DNA of 32,071 nt from Micrococcales bacterium (GTDB lineage Bacteria; Actinomycetota; Actinomycetes; Actinomycetales; Dermatophilaceae): contig JACXUW010000004.1 in the NCBI GenBank assembly GCA_014763705.1, forward strand, positions 1 through 32,071. Reading direction: 5' to 3'. The position numbers and the translations under genes are program-made. Of the stretch, positions 1 to 16,943 are shown piece after piece; position 1 is the stretch's first letter; each line of letters begins with the position of its first letter. The notes under the pieces were generated by a model, which saw only the letters and a list, made by a program, of their open reading frames with translations, had not been told where the DNA came from and searched no databases.

Positions 1-197
1 TCCTCCCGACGTCGCTGCCGACGATCCTGCCCACGCTGCCCCTGCCGACGATCACCGTGCCGCTGCCGACGATCCTGCCCACGCTGCCGGTGCCGACGCA
101 GTCCGGTGGTGGGCTGTGCCCGCCGATCTGCCTCGGGTCCAGCACCTCCGGGGCCGACGTCTCGTGGGTGTCCCTCTACACCGGGGGGATGCCGTGA
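1..197 (+). CDS. MCE family protein, C-terminal fragment (5' truncated by window edge)
   Basis: Frame 3 is open from the window start to TGA at 195-197: LPTSLPTILPTLPLPTITVPLPTILPTLPVPTQSGGGLCPPICLGSSTSGADVSWVSLYTGGMP*. It is Pro-rich and overlaps the next mce gene start by 4 bp (GTGA). The supplied ORF track misses it because it has no start in the window. Confidence 0.75.
   Translation, partial: LPTSLPTILPTLPLPTITVPLPTILPTLPVPTQSGGGLCPPICLGSSTSGADVSWVSLYTGGMP
14..88 (+). repeat. 27-nt direct repeat within LPT-rich Mce tail
   Basis: gctgccgacgatcctgcccacgctgcc at 14-40 and again at 62-88, encoding LPTILPTLP repeats. Confidence 0.9.
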
Positions 198-1456
198 TCC
201 GCCGGCTCACCAAGGTGCAGCTCGCGCTGTTCCTCGCCATCACCGTCGTCGCGACCTCGATCCTCTCGGCGAGCTACGTCGGGCTCACCGAGCGGCTGTT
301 CGGGACCGGGCCCACCGTCGTCGCCGACCTCGCGAGCTCGGGTGGCATCTTCGCGGGCGCGGAGGTCACCTACCGCGGTGTGCGCGTCGGACGGGTCTCC
401 GAGCTCACACTGAGCGCCGACGGCGTCCGGGTCCACGCCAAGCTCGAGTCCGGCACCGAGGTGCCCGTCGACACCCGTGCCGTCGTCGAGAACCGGTCCG
501 CGGTGGGGGAGCAGTACCTCGACCTCCAGCCGCGCTCGCTGGGCGGGCCCTACCTCGCGGACGGCGACGTGATCAAGCGCGCCGACACGGCGACCCCGCT
601 GCGGGTCGACCAGCTGCTGCTCGACGTCGACCACACCGTCCGCTCGGTCCCGCAGGACGACCTGGTCACCGTCATCGACGAGCTGGGCACCGGGTTCGAG
701 GGCACCGGGGCCGACCTGGGCCGCCTCATCGACAACGGAGATGCGTTGACGCGCAGCGCGATCGACGCGCTCCCGGACACCATCGCGCTGCTCAAGTCGG
801 GCAAGACGGTGCTCGACACCCAGCGGGTCGGCGCGTCGCAGATCAGGACCTTCTCGGGCAACCTCGCCCGCATCTCCGAGACGCTCAAGGCCTCCGACCC
901 CGACCTGCGCGTCGTCCTCGACCGCGGCACGGTCGCCTCCAAGGAGCTCGAGGCCGTCGTCCGCGAGAACCGCGACTCGCTCGGCACGCTGGTCGCCAAC
1001 CTCGTCACCGTCGGCCAGGTCACGAGCAGCCGGGTCGACGGCATCGACCAGCTGCTCATCACCTACCCCGAGGTCGTCGCCGGCGGCTACACGGTCGTCC
1101 CCGGCGACGGCACCGCGCACTTCGGGGTGCAGCTGACCCAGGCGCCCGCGCCGTGCACGGCCGGCTACGGAGGCACGACGAGGACCGACCCGAACCGGAC
1201 CAGCGGACTGCCCCCGGTCAACACCGCCGCGCGGTGCTCGCTGCCCCGCGGGTCCGCGTCCGACGTCCGAGGGGCGCAGAACGCCCCCGGGGCCCGCCCG
1301 GTCGGCAGCGCCAGCTACGCGATGGCCTATGGTTCGGACCCTGTGCCGCTCGGCACGACCGCCTACGGGGCACCGCTGACCGTGTCCGCGCCGGTCGCCC
1401 CCCAGGGCTCCGGCTCCGGGGCGTGGTCCTGGATCATGGAGGAGGCCGCCCGATGA
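194..1456 (+). CDS. MCE family protein (MceF-like)
   Basis: GTG at 194 gives MIRRLTKVQLALFLAITVVATSILSASYVGLTERLFG... followed by an Mce/MlaD-type domain (GIFAGAEVTYRGVRVGRVSELTLSADGVRVHAKLESG). The track start at 116 is an upstream extension. Confidence 0.9.
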   Translation: MIRRLTKVQLALFLAITVVATSILSASYVGLTERLFGTGPTVVADLASSGGIFAGAEVTYRGVRVGRVSELTLSADGVRVHAKLESGTEVPVDTRAVVENRSAVGEQYLDLQPRSLGGPYLADGDVIKRADTATPLRVDQLLLDVDHTVRSVPQDDLVTVIDELGTGFEGTGADLGRLIDNGDALTRSAIDALPDTIALLKSGKTVLDTQRVGASQIRTFSGNLARISETLKASDPDLRVVLDRGTVASKELEAVVRENRDSLGTLVANLVTVGQVTSSRVDGIDQLLITYPEVVAGGYTVVPGDGTAHFGVQLTQAPAPCTAGYGGTTRTDPNRTSGLPPVNTAARCSLPRGSASDVRGAQNAPGARPVGSASYAMAYGSDPVPLGTTAYGAPLTVSAPVAPQGSGSGAWSWIMEEAAR

Positions 1457-1938
1457 CCCGCACCGTGCGCCTGCTCTGGGCGCTCGTGGCCCTCGTCGTG
1501 CTCGCCACCGTGGTGCTCGGCGCGACCCGCGGGCGTGCCTGGTTCGAGGGCCGGCAGCTCGAGCAGGCCCAGCGCGACGCCCTCGCCGCCGGGCGTCAGC
1601 TCGCCGTCAACTTCGCCACCCTCGACTACCGGCACGTCGACGAGGACACCAAGCGGGTCGAGGACGGTGCGACGGGGGAGTTCCTCCAGAGCTACTCGAC
1701 CTCGCTCGCCGACCTGCGCAAGGTCGTCGTCGAGAACAAGTCGACCTCGCACGTGGAGCGGGCCGAGGCCGCGTACGTCTCCGGCGACCGGGACTCGGCC
1801 CAGGTCATCGTCGGGATCGTCGCCCCGACCTCGAACACCAACGCGCCGAACGGCGAGACCAAGACCTACCGGGTCAAGCTCGGCCTGCGCGAGCTCGGCG
1901 GGACGTGGAAGGTGGAGCGCCTTGAGTTCGTCGGATGA
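1453..1938 (+). CDS. Mce-associated membrane protein (Mam-like)
   Basis: ATG at 1453 overlaps the previous stop (ATGA). Single N-terminal TM (VRLLWALVALVVLATVVLGATRG), then a Mam-like domain ending in GGTWKVERLEFVG; downstream of mce genes. Confidence 0.75.
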   Translation: MTRTVRLLWALVALVVLATVVLGATRGRAWFEGRQLEQAQRDALAAGRQLAVNFATLDYRHVDEDTKRVEDGATGEFLQSYSTSLADLRKVVVENKSTSHVERAEAAYVSGDRDSAQVIVGIVAPTSNTNAPNGETKTYRVKLGLRELGGTWKVERLEFVG

Positions 1939-2569
1939 CCGTCGCCGTCCCCGGGTCGCCGGCCAGCGCCGGCGGCACCGGCGACCGGAGGCCGTCCCGG
2001 AGGAGATCGTCCCGGAGGAGACCGTCCCGGAGGAGACCCTCCCGGAGGAGGAGCCCGCCGCGGAGGAGCAGGGCCCCGCGTCCGGCCGTCGGCTGCCGCC
2101 GGGGGTCGGCGCACCGCTGCTCGCCCTCGTCGTCGCCCTCGTGGCCTTCGCGCTCGTCCTCGCGGTCTCGCTGCGCGACCCGCACGCCCGCGAGCGCGAC
2201 GCCCGGGCGGCCACCGCGGCGGCCCGGACCTCGCTGGAGCAGTTGCTCTCGTACAGCTACCAGACCCTCGACGCCCAGGCACAGCGCAACGGGGGCCTGC
2301 TGACCGGGGCGTTCAAGCAGGAGTACGCCGCGACGATGGCCAAGACCATCGCGCCGGTCGCCGAGAAGGAGAAGGTCACCGTCCAGGCCCGCAGCTACGA
2401 GGCGGGCGTCATGGGGCAGACCCCGGACACCGTGACCGTCCAGGTCTTCCTCAACCAGGCGAAGACCTCGGAGTCGGAGAAGCAGCCCTCGATCGACCAG
2501 AACCGGGTCATCGCGACGATGCGCAAGGTGGGCGGACGCTGGCTCATCGAGAAGCTCTCCGCCTACTGA
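1922..2569 (+). CDS. Mce-associated membrane protein (Mam-like) with N-terminal acidic repeat
   Basis: Frame of track ORF 1535..2569. Likely TTG start at 1922 (MSSSDDRRRPRVAGQRR...). Contains VPEEI/VPEET repeats, one TM (APLLALVVALVAFALVLAVSL) and C-terminal GGRWLIEKLSAY, paralogous to the preceding gene. Start codon uncertain. Confidence 0.7.
   Translation: MSSSDDRRRPRVAGQRRRHRRPEAVPEEIVPEETVPEETLPEEEPAAEEQGPASGRRLPPGVGAPLLALVVALVAFALVLAVSLRDPHARERDARAATAAARTSLEQLLSYSYQTLDAQAQRNGGLLTGAFKQEYAATMAKTIAPVAEKEKVTVQARSYEAGVMGQTPDTVTVQVFLNQAKTSESEKQPSIDQNRVIATMRKVGGRWLIEKLSAY
1994..2053 (+). repeat. 15-nt in-frame tandem repeat, 4 units (GTCCCGGAGGAGAYC)
   Basis: gtcccggaggagatc / gtcccggaggagacc / gtcccggaggagacc / ctcccggaggaggag, encoding VPEEI-VPEET-VPEET-LPEEE. 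Confidence 0.9.
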
Positions 2570-2713
2570 GCGCGCCCGCCGGCCCTCGGCCGTTCGGCGT
2601 GCGGCACGCCCGGGATCCCCGTTTCGCTTGACGAGCGGGGGCGGGCCCGCCATCCTGTTGCGCGTCGCCCGCCTCGGCGGGGGACCGCACCGGGAGCCGC
2701 GGGCTTGACGCGG

Positions 2714-2743
2714 TTGGACGGTGCTGCCTTCTTCGGGTATGCT
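2714..2743 (+). promoter_or_regulatory. Candidate rpoB promoter
   Basis: TTGGAC (2714-2719), 18-bp spacer, TATGCT (2738-2743), about 165 nt upstream of rpoB. Motif match only. Confidence 0.5.
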
Positions 2744-2908
2744 ATCTCTTTGCGCTGCCCCTAACCTTCCCTCGCTCGTCGACGAGCCGTTCCGTCGCCA
2801 TGCTCCCGGCTGTCCCGGGAGACCCGCGTCGTGAGCGTCTCGGCGCCGGTGGTGGGGTCGGGAGCGGCCAGCCCGCACAACAGACCAGGCCTGTGGAAGG
2901 AACCCTCC

Positions 2909-6397
<3,489 letters not shown>

Positions 6398-6405
6398 CAG
6401 GTGGC

Positions 6406-6433
6406 GGCCGGGACGCCGCGAGGCGTCCCGGCC
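6406..6433 (+). terminator. Hairpin in rpoB-rpoC intergenic region (attenuator or processing candidate)
   Basis: ggccgggacgcc-gcga-ggcgtcccggcc: perfect 12-bp stem with GCGA (GNRA) tetraloop, 8 nt after the rpoB stop; no U-tract. Confidence 0.55.
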
Positions 6434-6496
6434 CACCGCCCGGCCGACACCACCTGACAGACCACAGACTGCGCAAGTAACGAAAGAAGGAACCAC

Positions 6497-10384
<3,888 letters not shown>

Positions 10385-10396
10385 CGTCGGGGTCGG

Positions 10397-10464
10397 CACC
10401 CGTCGACCGAACAGCACACGCCGTGTGGGCACCGTCCCACACGGCGTGTGCTGTTCCCTCGACG
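10397..10464. repeat. Palindromic element copy 1, post-rpoC
   Basis: Arms 10401-10429 (cgtcgaccgaacagcacacgccgtgtggg) and 10436-10464 (cccacacggcgtgtgctgttccctcgacg); 27/29 paired, 6-nt loop. Shares CACCCGTCGA and ...CACGCCGTGTG with copies 2 and 3. Confidence 0.9.
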
Positions 10465-10485
10465 TGGCGGCCGCGGGGGAGGACG

Positions 10486-10857
10486 ATGGTGGACGTGGCA
10501 CACCGGAATCTGCTGGCCGCGGGCGCGGCCCTCGACCTGCTCGCCGTCCTCGCCTGCCTCGTCCTCCCGCTCTACTCGAGCGACGGCACCGACGGCACCG
10601 GCTCGGCGACCCTCCTCGCCGTCAACGGTGCGGGCGCGCTCGTCCCGCTCGGCCTGTTCCTCGGGCTCGGCCTCCTCGCGTGGGCGATGCCGTGGCGGGT
10701 CGCGCGGCTGGTCGCCGTGCTCCTGCACGGCGCGCTCACCGTGCTGGCCCTCCTGAGCATCGGGCTGCTCTTCGTGCCGGCGGCCCTCGCGCTGGCCGTC
10801 GGTGGGTTCCGCGAGCTGACCGCGCCGGCTGCGCCGCCGGTCCCGGCCCCGGTCTGA
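10486..10857 (+). CDS. Small membrane protein of unknown function
   Basis: ATG at 10486 with upstream GGGGGAGG RBS; MVDVAHRNLLAAGAALDLLAVLACLVLPLY..., several hydrophobic segments, 123 aa. Confidence 0.7.
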   Translation: MVDVAHRNLLAAGAALDLLAVLACLVLPLYSSDGTDGTGSATLLAVNGAGALVPLGLFLGLGLLAWAMPWRVARLVAVLLHGALTVLALLSIGLLFVPAALALAVGGFRELTAPAAPPVPAPV

Positions 10858-10882
10858 CCGCGCGCACTCCCGGGCTGGCCGG

Positions 10883-11572
10883 ATGAACGAGTCGGCCGTG
10901 ACCGTCGCGCGCGAGGACACCCCCGACGGCGAGGTGGCCCTGCGCCGCCGGGGCGAGGTCCTCGAGCTCGTCGTCGACGGCGTCTTCGCGATGGACACCG
11001 TCGACACCTCGACCGAGGTGCTGCTCGCGACCGAGTCGCTGCGGCGGCACCCGGCGCCGGCCACCGTCCTGGTCGGCGGCCTCGGGCTCGGCTTCACCAC
11101 CCGTGCCGTCCTCTCCGACCCGCGGGTGCGGCACGTCGACGTGGTCGAGCTGGCGTCGCCGCTCGTCGGCTGGGCCCGGGCCGGCCGGGTGCCCGAGCTG
11201 GCCGGCCTCGAGGGCGGCGGCCGCTGCGCCCTGCACGTCGCCGACGTCGGGGCCGTCCTGCGCGGCGGGGCCGGACCGACCGGTCCGTGGGACCTCGTCC
11301 TCCTCGACGTCGACAACGGACCGGACTTCCTCGTCCACACCGGCAACGCCCGCCTCTACGAGGCGCCGGCGCTCGCGGCGGCCCGCGGGGCACTCGCCCC
11401 CGGTGGCCTGCTCGTCGTGTGGTCCTCGCACCGCGCGCCCCGGCTGCTCGCCGCCCTCGGCGCGGTGGCGGCCGGCGGGGACTGGGTCGACGAGGTCGTC
11501 CTCACCGTGCACCGCGAGGGCCGCGACCTCGAGTACGCCCTGTACGCGCTCGCCCGCGGCGACGGGGGATGA
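10883..11572 (+). CDS. Spermidine synthase-like (SAM-dependent methyltransferase fold) protein
   Basis: VLVGGLGLGFTTRAVL SAM-binding-like motif, [44 protein letters not shown]. Confidence 0.75.
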   Translation: MNESAVTVAREDTPDGEVALRRRGEVLELVVDGVFAMDTVDTSTEVLLATESLRRHPAPATVLVGGLGLGFTTRAVLSDPRVRHVDVVELASPLVGWARAGRVPELAGLEGGGRCALHVADVGAVLRGGAGPTGPWDLVLLDVDNGPDFLVHTGNARLYEAPALAAARGALAPGGLLVVWSSHRAPRLLAALGAVAAGGDWVDEVVLTVHREGRDLEYALYALARGDGG

Positions 11573-11579
11573 TGGGCCG

Positions 11580-12119
11580 GTGCGCACCGACCTCGTCATC
11601 CGTCCCGAGTCTTCACAGGACGCCGACGCGGTCGTCGCCGTCGTCGAGGCCGCCTTCACCCCGCCGGAGGGTGCGGCGCGCACCCTGGAGGCGGTCCTCG
11701 TCGAGGAGCTGCGGGCCGACGGCGACGTCCTGCCCGAGCTGACCTTCGTCGCCGAGCTCGACGGCGAGGTGGTGGGGTCGGTCGTGTGCAGCCGGGCGAG
11801 GCTGGGGGAGGGGCCCTCGGTCGGGCTGGGCCCGCTCGCGGTGCGCCCGGACCACCAGCAGCAGGGCATCGGGTCGGCCCTCGTCGCCTCCGTCGTCGCC
11901 ACCGCCGAACAGCGCGGCGAGCCGAGCATCGTCCTCCTCGGCGACCCCGACTACTACGGCGCGTTCGGCTTCGAGGCCGCGGCCCCGCTCGGCATCGGCT
12001 CCCCGGGGCCGTGGGCCGACCGCTACTTCCAGGTCCTCACCCTGCGTGCGTGGCGCCCCGGGCTGGCGGGCCCCTTCCGGTACGCCCCGGCCTTCGAGCG
12101 GATGGACGAGCCCGGCTGA
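11580..12119 (+). CDS. GNAT family N-acetyltransferase
   Basis: GTG at 11580; LGPLAVRPDHQQQGIGSALVASVV acetyl-CoA-binding motif A, LLGDPDYYGAFGF. Confidence 0.88.
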   Translation: MRTDLVIRPESSQDADAVVAVVEAAFTPPEGAARTLEAVLVEELRADGDVLPELTFVAELDGEVVGSVVCSRARLGEGPSVGLGPLAVRPDHQQQGIGSALVASVVATAEQRGEPSIVLLGDPDYYGAFGFEAAAPLGIGSPGPWADRYFQVLTLRAWRPGLAGPFRYAPAFERMDEPG

Positions 12120-12195
12120 CGCGGCGCCGGGAAGAAGCCGGCCGCTCCCGGGCGTTGAACCCCCCGTGGACCTGCACCCGTGGGCCGGGAACCGA

Positions 12196-12225
12196 TTTGG
12201 AGCGCCCCCACGCGGCCGGTACGCT
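12196..12225 (+). promoter_or_regulatory. Candidate str operon promoter
   Basis: CCGATTTGG with -35-like TTTGGA (12196-12201), ~18-bp spacer and -10-like TACGCT (12220-12225); architecture matches the rpsJ upstream region. Confidence 0.5.
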
Positions 12226-12464
12226 TGAACACTGTGTCTGGCTAGGTCCAGGCCCAGGAGCCGGAGACCGTCACCGCGAGGTGGCGCCCCGGCCTCGCCC
12301 ACCTCCTGCCGGGCGCCCCGTACACCATCCTCCCGAGGCTGGCGCATGGGGAGTGCAGGGAGGAGCAGCCGGAGCGACACACCCGAGCGCGGGGGTCGAG
12401 CACCGGCCATGACAAGGAGCGACGGCGACGCCGCCGCTTGACCAGACCAGACGAAGGACTCAGG
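12226..12464 (+). promoter_or_regulatory. Long structured 5' leader of rpsL (str operon)
   Basis: ~230 nt with hairpins CACC-GCGA-GGTG (12272-12283) and GGCGCCCCGGC...GCCGGGCGCC (12283-12317; one bulge). Confidence 0.45.
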
Positions 12465-12839
12465 TTGCCTACCATCAACCAGCTGGTGCGCAAGGGCCGG
12501 CAGGACAAGACCACCAAGGTCAAGACGCCTGCGCTCAAGGGCTCCCCGCAGCGCCGTGGCGTGTGCACGCGTGTGTACACCACCACCCCCAAGAAGCCGA
12601 ACTCCGCCCTCCGCAAGGTCGCCCGCGTGCGCCTCACGAGCGGCATCGAGGTCACCGCCTACATCCCCGGTGTCGGCCACAACCTCCAGGAGCACTCGAT
12701 GGTGCTCGTCCGCGGCGGTCGCGTGAAGGACCTGCCCGGCGTGCGCTACAAGATCATCCGCGGCGCCCTCGACACCCAGGGCGTCAAGAACCGTCAGCAG
12801 GCCCGCAGCCGCTACGGCGCGAAGAAGGTGAAGGGCTGA
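12465..12839 (+). CDS. rpsL: 30S ribosomal protein S12
   Basis: TTG start giving [15 protein letters not shown] (L as initiator M); [36 protein letters not shown]. Confidence 0.97.
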   Translation: MPTINQLVRKGRQDKTTKVKTPALKGSPQRRGVCTRVYTTTPKKPNSALRKVARVRLTSGIEVTAYIPGVGHNLQEHSMVLVRGGRVKDLPGVRYKIIRGALDTQGVKNRQQARSRYGAKKVKG

Positions 12840-13309
12840 TGCCTCGCAAGGGTCCCGCTCCGAAGCGGCCGCTCGTCGTCGACCCGGTCCACCAGTCCCC
12901 GCTGGTGACCGCGCTCGTCAACAAGGTCCTCCTCGACGGCAAGAAGTCCACCGCCGAGCGCATCGTCTACGGCGCGCTCGAGGGCTGCCGCGAGAAGACC
13001 GGCACCGACCCGGTGCAGACGCTCAAGCGCGCGCTCGACAACATCAAGCCGACCCTCGAGGTCAAGTCCCGCCGCGTCGGCGGTGCGACCTACCAGGTCC
13101 CGATCGAGGTCAAGCCGAACCGCGCCACGACGCTGTCGCTGCGCTGGCTCGTGGGCTACTCCCGCCAGCGGCGCGAGAAGACGATGACCGAGCGCCTCAT
13201 GAACGAGATCCTCGACGCCTCCAACGGCCTCGGTGCCGCCGTGAAGCGCCGCGAGGACACCCACAAGATGGCCGAGTCGAACAAGGCCTTCGCCCACTAC
13301 CGCTGGTGA
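12840..13309 (+). CDS. rpsG: 30S ribosomal protein S7
   Basis: [44 protein letters not shown]...; 156 aa. Confidence 0.97.
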
Positions 13310-13317
13310 CCACCGCC

Positions 13318-13348
13318 GGGGCGCCGGCCGCCGACCGCGGCCGGCCCC
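13318..13348 (+). terminator. Strong hairpin between rpsG and fusA
   Basis: gggg(cg)ccggccgc-cgacc-gcggccggcccc with a 2-nt bulge; no U-tract; role unknown. Confidence 0.35.
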
Positions 13349-13422
13349 CGGACCCACCGGTGACCCGCACCGACGCGCACCGAACCGCACACACCTAGAG
13401 CGACGAGACGAGAGCACAGAAC

Positions 13423-15537
13423 GTGGCACAGGACGTCCTGACGGACCTCAAGAAGGTCCGCAACATCGGCATCATGGCGCACATCGACGCCGGCAAGACC
13501 ACGGCGACGGAGCGCATCCTCTTCTACACCGGCGTCAACCGGAAGATGGGCGAGACGCACGACGGCGCCTCGACCACCGACTGGATGGAGCAGGAGAAGG
13601 AGCGGGGGATCACCATCACCTCCGCGGCGGTCACCTCCTTCTGGGAGGGCCACCAGATCAACATCATCGACACCCCCGGGCACGTCGACTTCACCGTCGA
13701 GGTCGAGCGCTCGCTGCGTGTCCTCGACGGCGCCGTCGCGGTGTTCGACGGCAAGGAGGGCGTCGAGCCGCAGTCCGAGACGGTGTGGCGCCAGGCCGAC
13801 AAGTACGGCGTGCCGCGCATCTGCTTCATCAACAAGATGGACAAGCTCGGCGCGGACTTCTACTTCACCGTCGACACCATCAAGGACCGCCTCGGCGCGG
13901 AGCCGCTCGTGCTCCAGCTGCCGATCGGCGCGGAGTCCGACTTCATCGGTGTCGTCGACCTCATCTACAAGCGCGCCCTCGTGTGGCCCGGCGACGCCAA
14001 GGGTGACGTCACCCTCGGTGCGAAGTACGAGATCCAGGAGATCCCGGCCGAGCTCGCCGAGCAGGCCGAGGAGTACCGCCACCACCTCATCGAGCGGGTC
14101 GCCGAGTCCGACGACGCGCTGATGGAGAAGTACCTCGAGGGCGGCGAGCTGACGCCCGAGGAGATCAAGGCGGGCATCCGCACGCTGACCATCGCCTCCG
14201 AGGTCTACCCGGTCCTCTGCGGCTCCGCGTTCAAGAACCGCGGCGTCCAGCCGATGCTCGACGCGGTCGTCGACTACCTCCCCTCGCCGCTCGACGTGGC
14301 CGCCATGGAGGGTCACGCCCCCGGCAACGAGGACGAGAAGGTCCTGCGCGAGCCGAGCAAGGACGAGCCGTTCTCCGCGCTCGCCTTCAAGGTCGCCTCG
14401 CACCCGTTCTTCGGCACCCTCACCTTCATCCGCGTGTACTCCGGCCACATCACCGCCGGCACGCAGGTGCTCAACAGCACCAAGGTGAAGAAGGAGCGCA
14501 TCGGGAAGCTCTTCCAGATGCACGCCAACAAGGAGAACCCGGTCGAGGACGCGATGGCGGGGCACATCTACGCCGCCATCGGCCTCAAGGCGACGACGAC
14601 CGGTGACACCCTCTGCGACCTCAACGCCCCCGTGGTGCTGGAGTCGATGACCTTCCCTGAGCCGGTCATCCAGGTGGCCATCGAGCCCAAGACCAAGGGC
14701 GACCAGGACAAGCTCGGCACGGCCATCCAGAAGCTCGCCGAGGAGGACCCGACCTTCCAGGTCCACCTCGACGAGGACACCGGCCAGACGATCATCGCCG
14801 GCATGGGCGAGCTCCACCTCGACATCCTCGTCGACCGCATGAAGCGCGAGTTCAAGGTCGAGGCGAACGTCGGCAAGCCGCAGGTGGCCTACCGCGAGAC
14901 GATCCGTCGCGCGATCGACCGCTACGACTACACCCACAAGAAGCAGACCGGTGGGTCGGGCCAGTTCGCGAAGGTCCAGATCGCGCTCGAGCCGCTCGAC
15001 ACCGCCGAGGGTGAGCTGTACGAGTTCGAGAACAAGGTCACCGGTGGCCGCGTCCCGCGCGAGTACATCCCGTCGGTCGACGCCGGCATCCAGGACGCCA
15101 TGCAGTACGGCATCCTCGCCGGCTACCCGCTGGTCGGGATCAAGGCGACCCTGCTCGACGGTGCGGCGCACGACGTCGACTCCTCCGAGATGGCGTTCAA
15201 GATCGCCGGCTCGATGGCGCTCAAGGAGGCCGTGCGCAAGTGCGACCCGGTCCTCCTCGAGCCGATGATGGCCGTCGAGGTCCGCACGCCCGAGGACTAC
15301 ATGGGCGACGTGATCGGCGACATCAACTCCCGCCGTGGCCAGATCCAGGCCATGGAGGACATCAGCGGCGCCAAGGTCGTGCGCGGCCTCGTCCCGCTCT
15401 CGGAGATGTTCGGCTACGTCGGCGACCTGCGGTCCAAGACCCAGGGCCGCGCGAACTACTCGATGGAGTTCGACTCCTACGCCGAGGTCCCCAAGACCGT
15501 GGCCGAGGAGATCATCAAGAAGACCCGGGGCGAGTGA
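13423..15537 (+). CDS. fusA: Elongation factor G
   Basis: [20 protein letters not shown]-loop, [33 protein letters not shown]; 704 aa. Confidence 0.98.
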   Translation: MAQDVLTDLKKVRNIGIMAHIDAGKTTATERILFYTGVNRKMGETHDGASTTDWMEQEKERGITITSAAVTSFWEGHQINIIDTPGHVDFTVEVERSLRVLDGAVAVFDGKEGVEPQSETVWRQADKYGVPRICFINKMDKLGADFYFTVDTIKDRLGAEPLVLQLPIGAESDFIGVVDLIYKRALVWPGDAKGDVTLGAKYEIQEIPAELAEQAEEYRHHLIERVAESDDALMEKYLEGGELTPEEIKAGIRTLTIASEVYPVLCGSAFKNRGVQPMLDAVVDYLPSPLDVAAMEGHAPGNEDEKVLREPSKDEPFSALAFKVASHPFFGTLTFIRVYSGHITAGTQVLNSTKVKKERIGKLFQMHANKENPVEDAMAGHIYAAIGLKATTTGDTLCDLNAPVVLESMTFPEPVIQVAIEPKTKGDQDKLGTAIQKLAEEDPTFQVHLDEDTGQTIIAGMGELHLDILVDRMKREFKVEANVGKPQVAYRETIRRAIDRYDYTHKKQTGGSGQFAKVQIALEPLDTAEGELYEFENKVTGGRVPREYIPSVDAGIQDAMQYGILAGYPLVGIKATLLDGAAHDVDSSEMAFKIAGSMALKEAVRKCDPVLLEPMMAVEVRTPEDYMGDVIGDINSRRGQIQAMEDISGAKVVRGLVPLSEMFGYVGDLRSKTQGRANYSMEFDSYAEVPKTVAEEIIKKTRGE

Positions 15538-15651
15538 CCGCTAGAGTGGTCGCTGGTCTCCGCTGAGAGAAGCATTCCAACCCAACCCCAGACGACGCCA
15601 CGTCCTGCCCGGTCGTGCGTTTCCAGAGAAGAGTCCTGAGGAGGACATCAA

Positions 15652-16848
<1,197 letters not shown>

Positions 16849-16880
16849 CCTGACGCCGGTCACGCGCCGGCAGCTCGTCG

Positions 16881-16918
16881 AGGGGCCCCGTTCCACCATC
16901 CGGTGGGGCGGGGCCCTT
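16881..16918 (+). terminator. Terminator-like hairpin after tuf
   Basis: gggccccgttccacc-atcc-ggtggggcggggccc: 15-bp stem with two G.U pairs, loop ATCC, followed by ttcg. Confidence 0.7.
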
Positions 16919-16943
16919 CGCCGTGCCTGGGCCCCGGGGGGCG

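Noticed and set aside
106-1938. 610-aa ORF as a single protein
   Set aside because: Its first ~450 codons are an out-of-frame reading of the Mce gene 194-1456. Only the end (from ATG 1453) is the genuine Mce-associated protein.
12121-12155. Hairpin after the GNAT gene (cgccggga...tcccgggcg) as a firm terminator
   Set aside because: The stem is short with a bulge, and similar GC-rich inverted repeats are expected by chance at this base composition.
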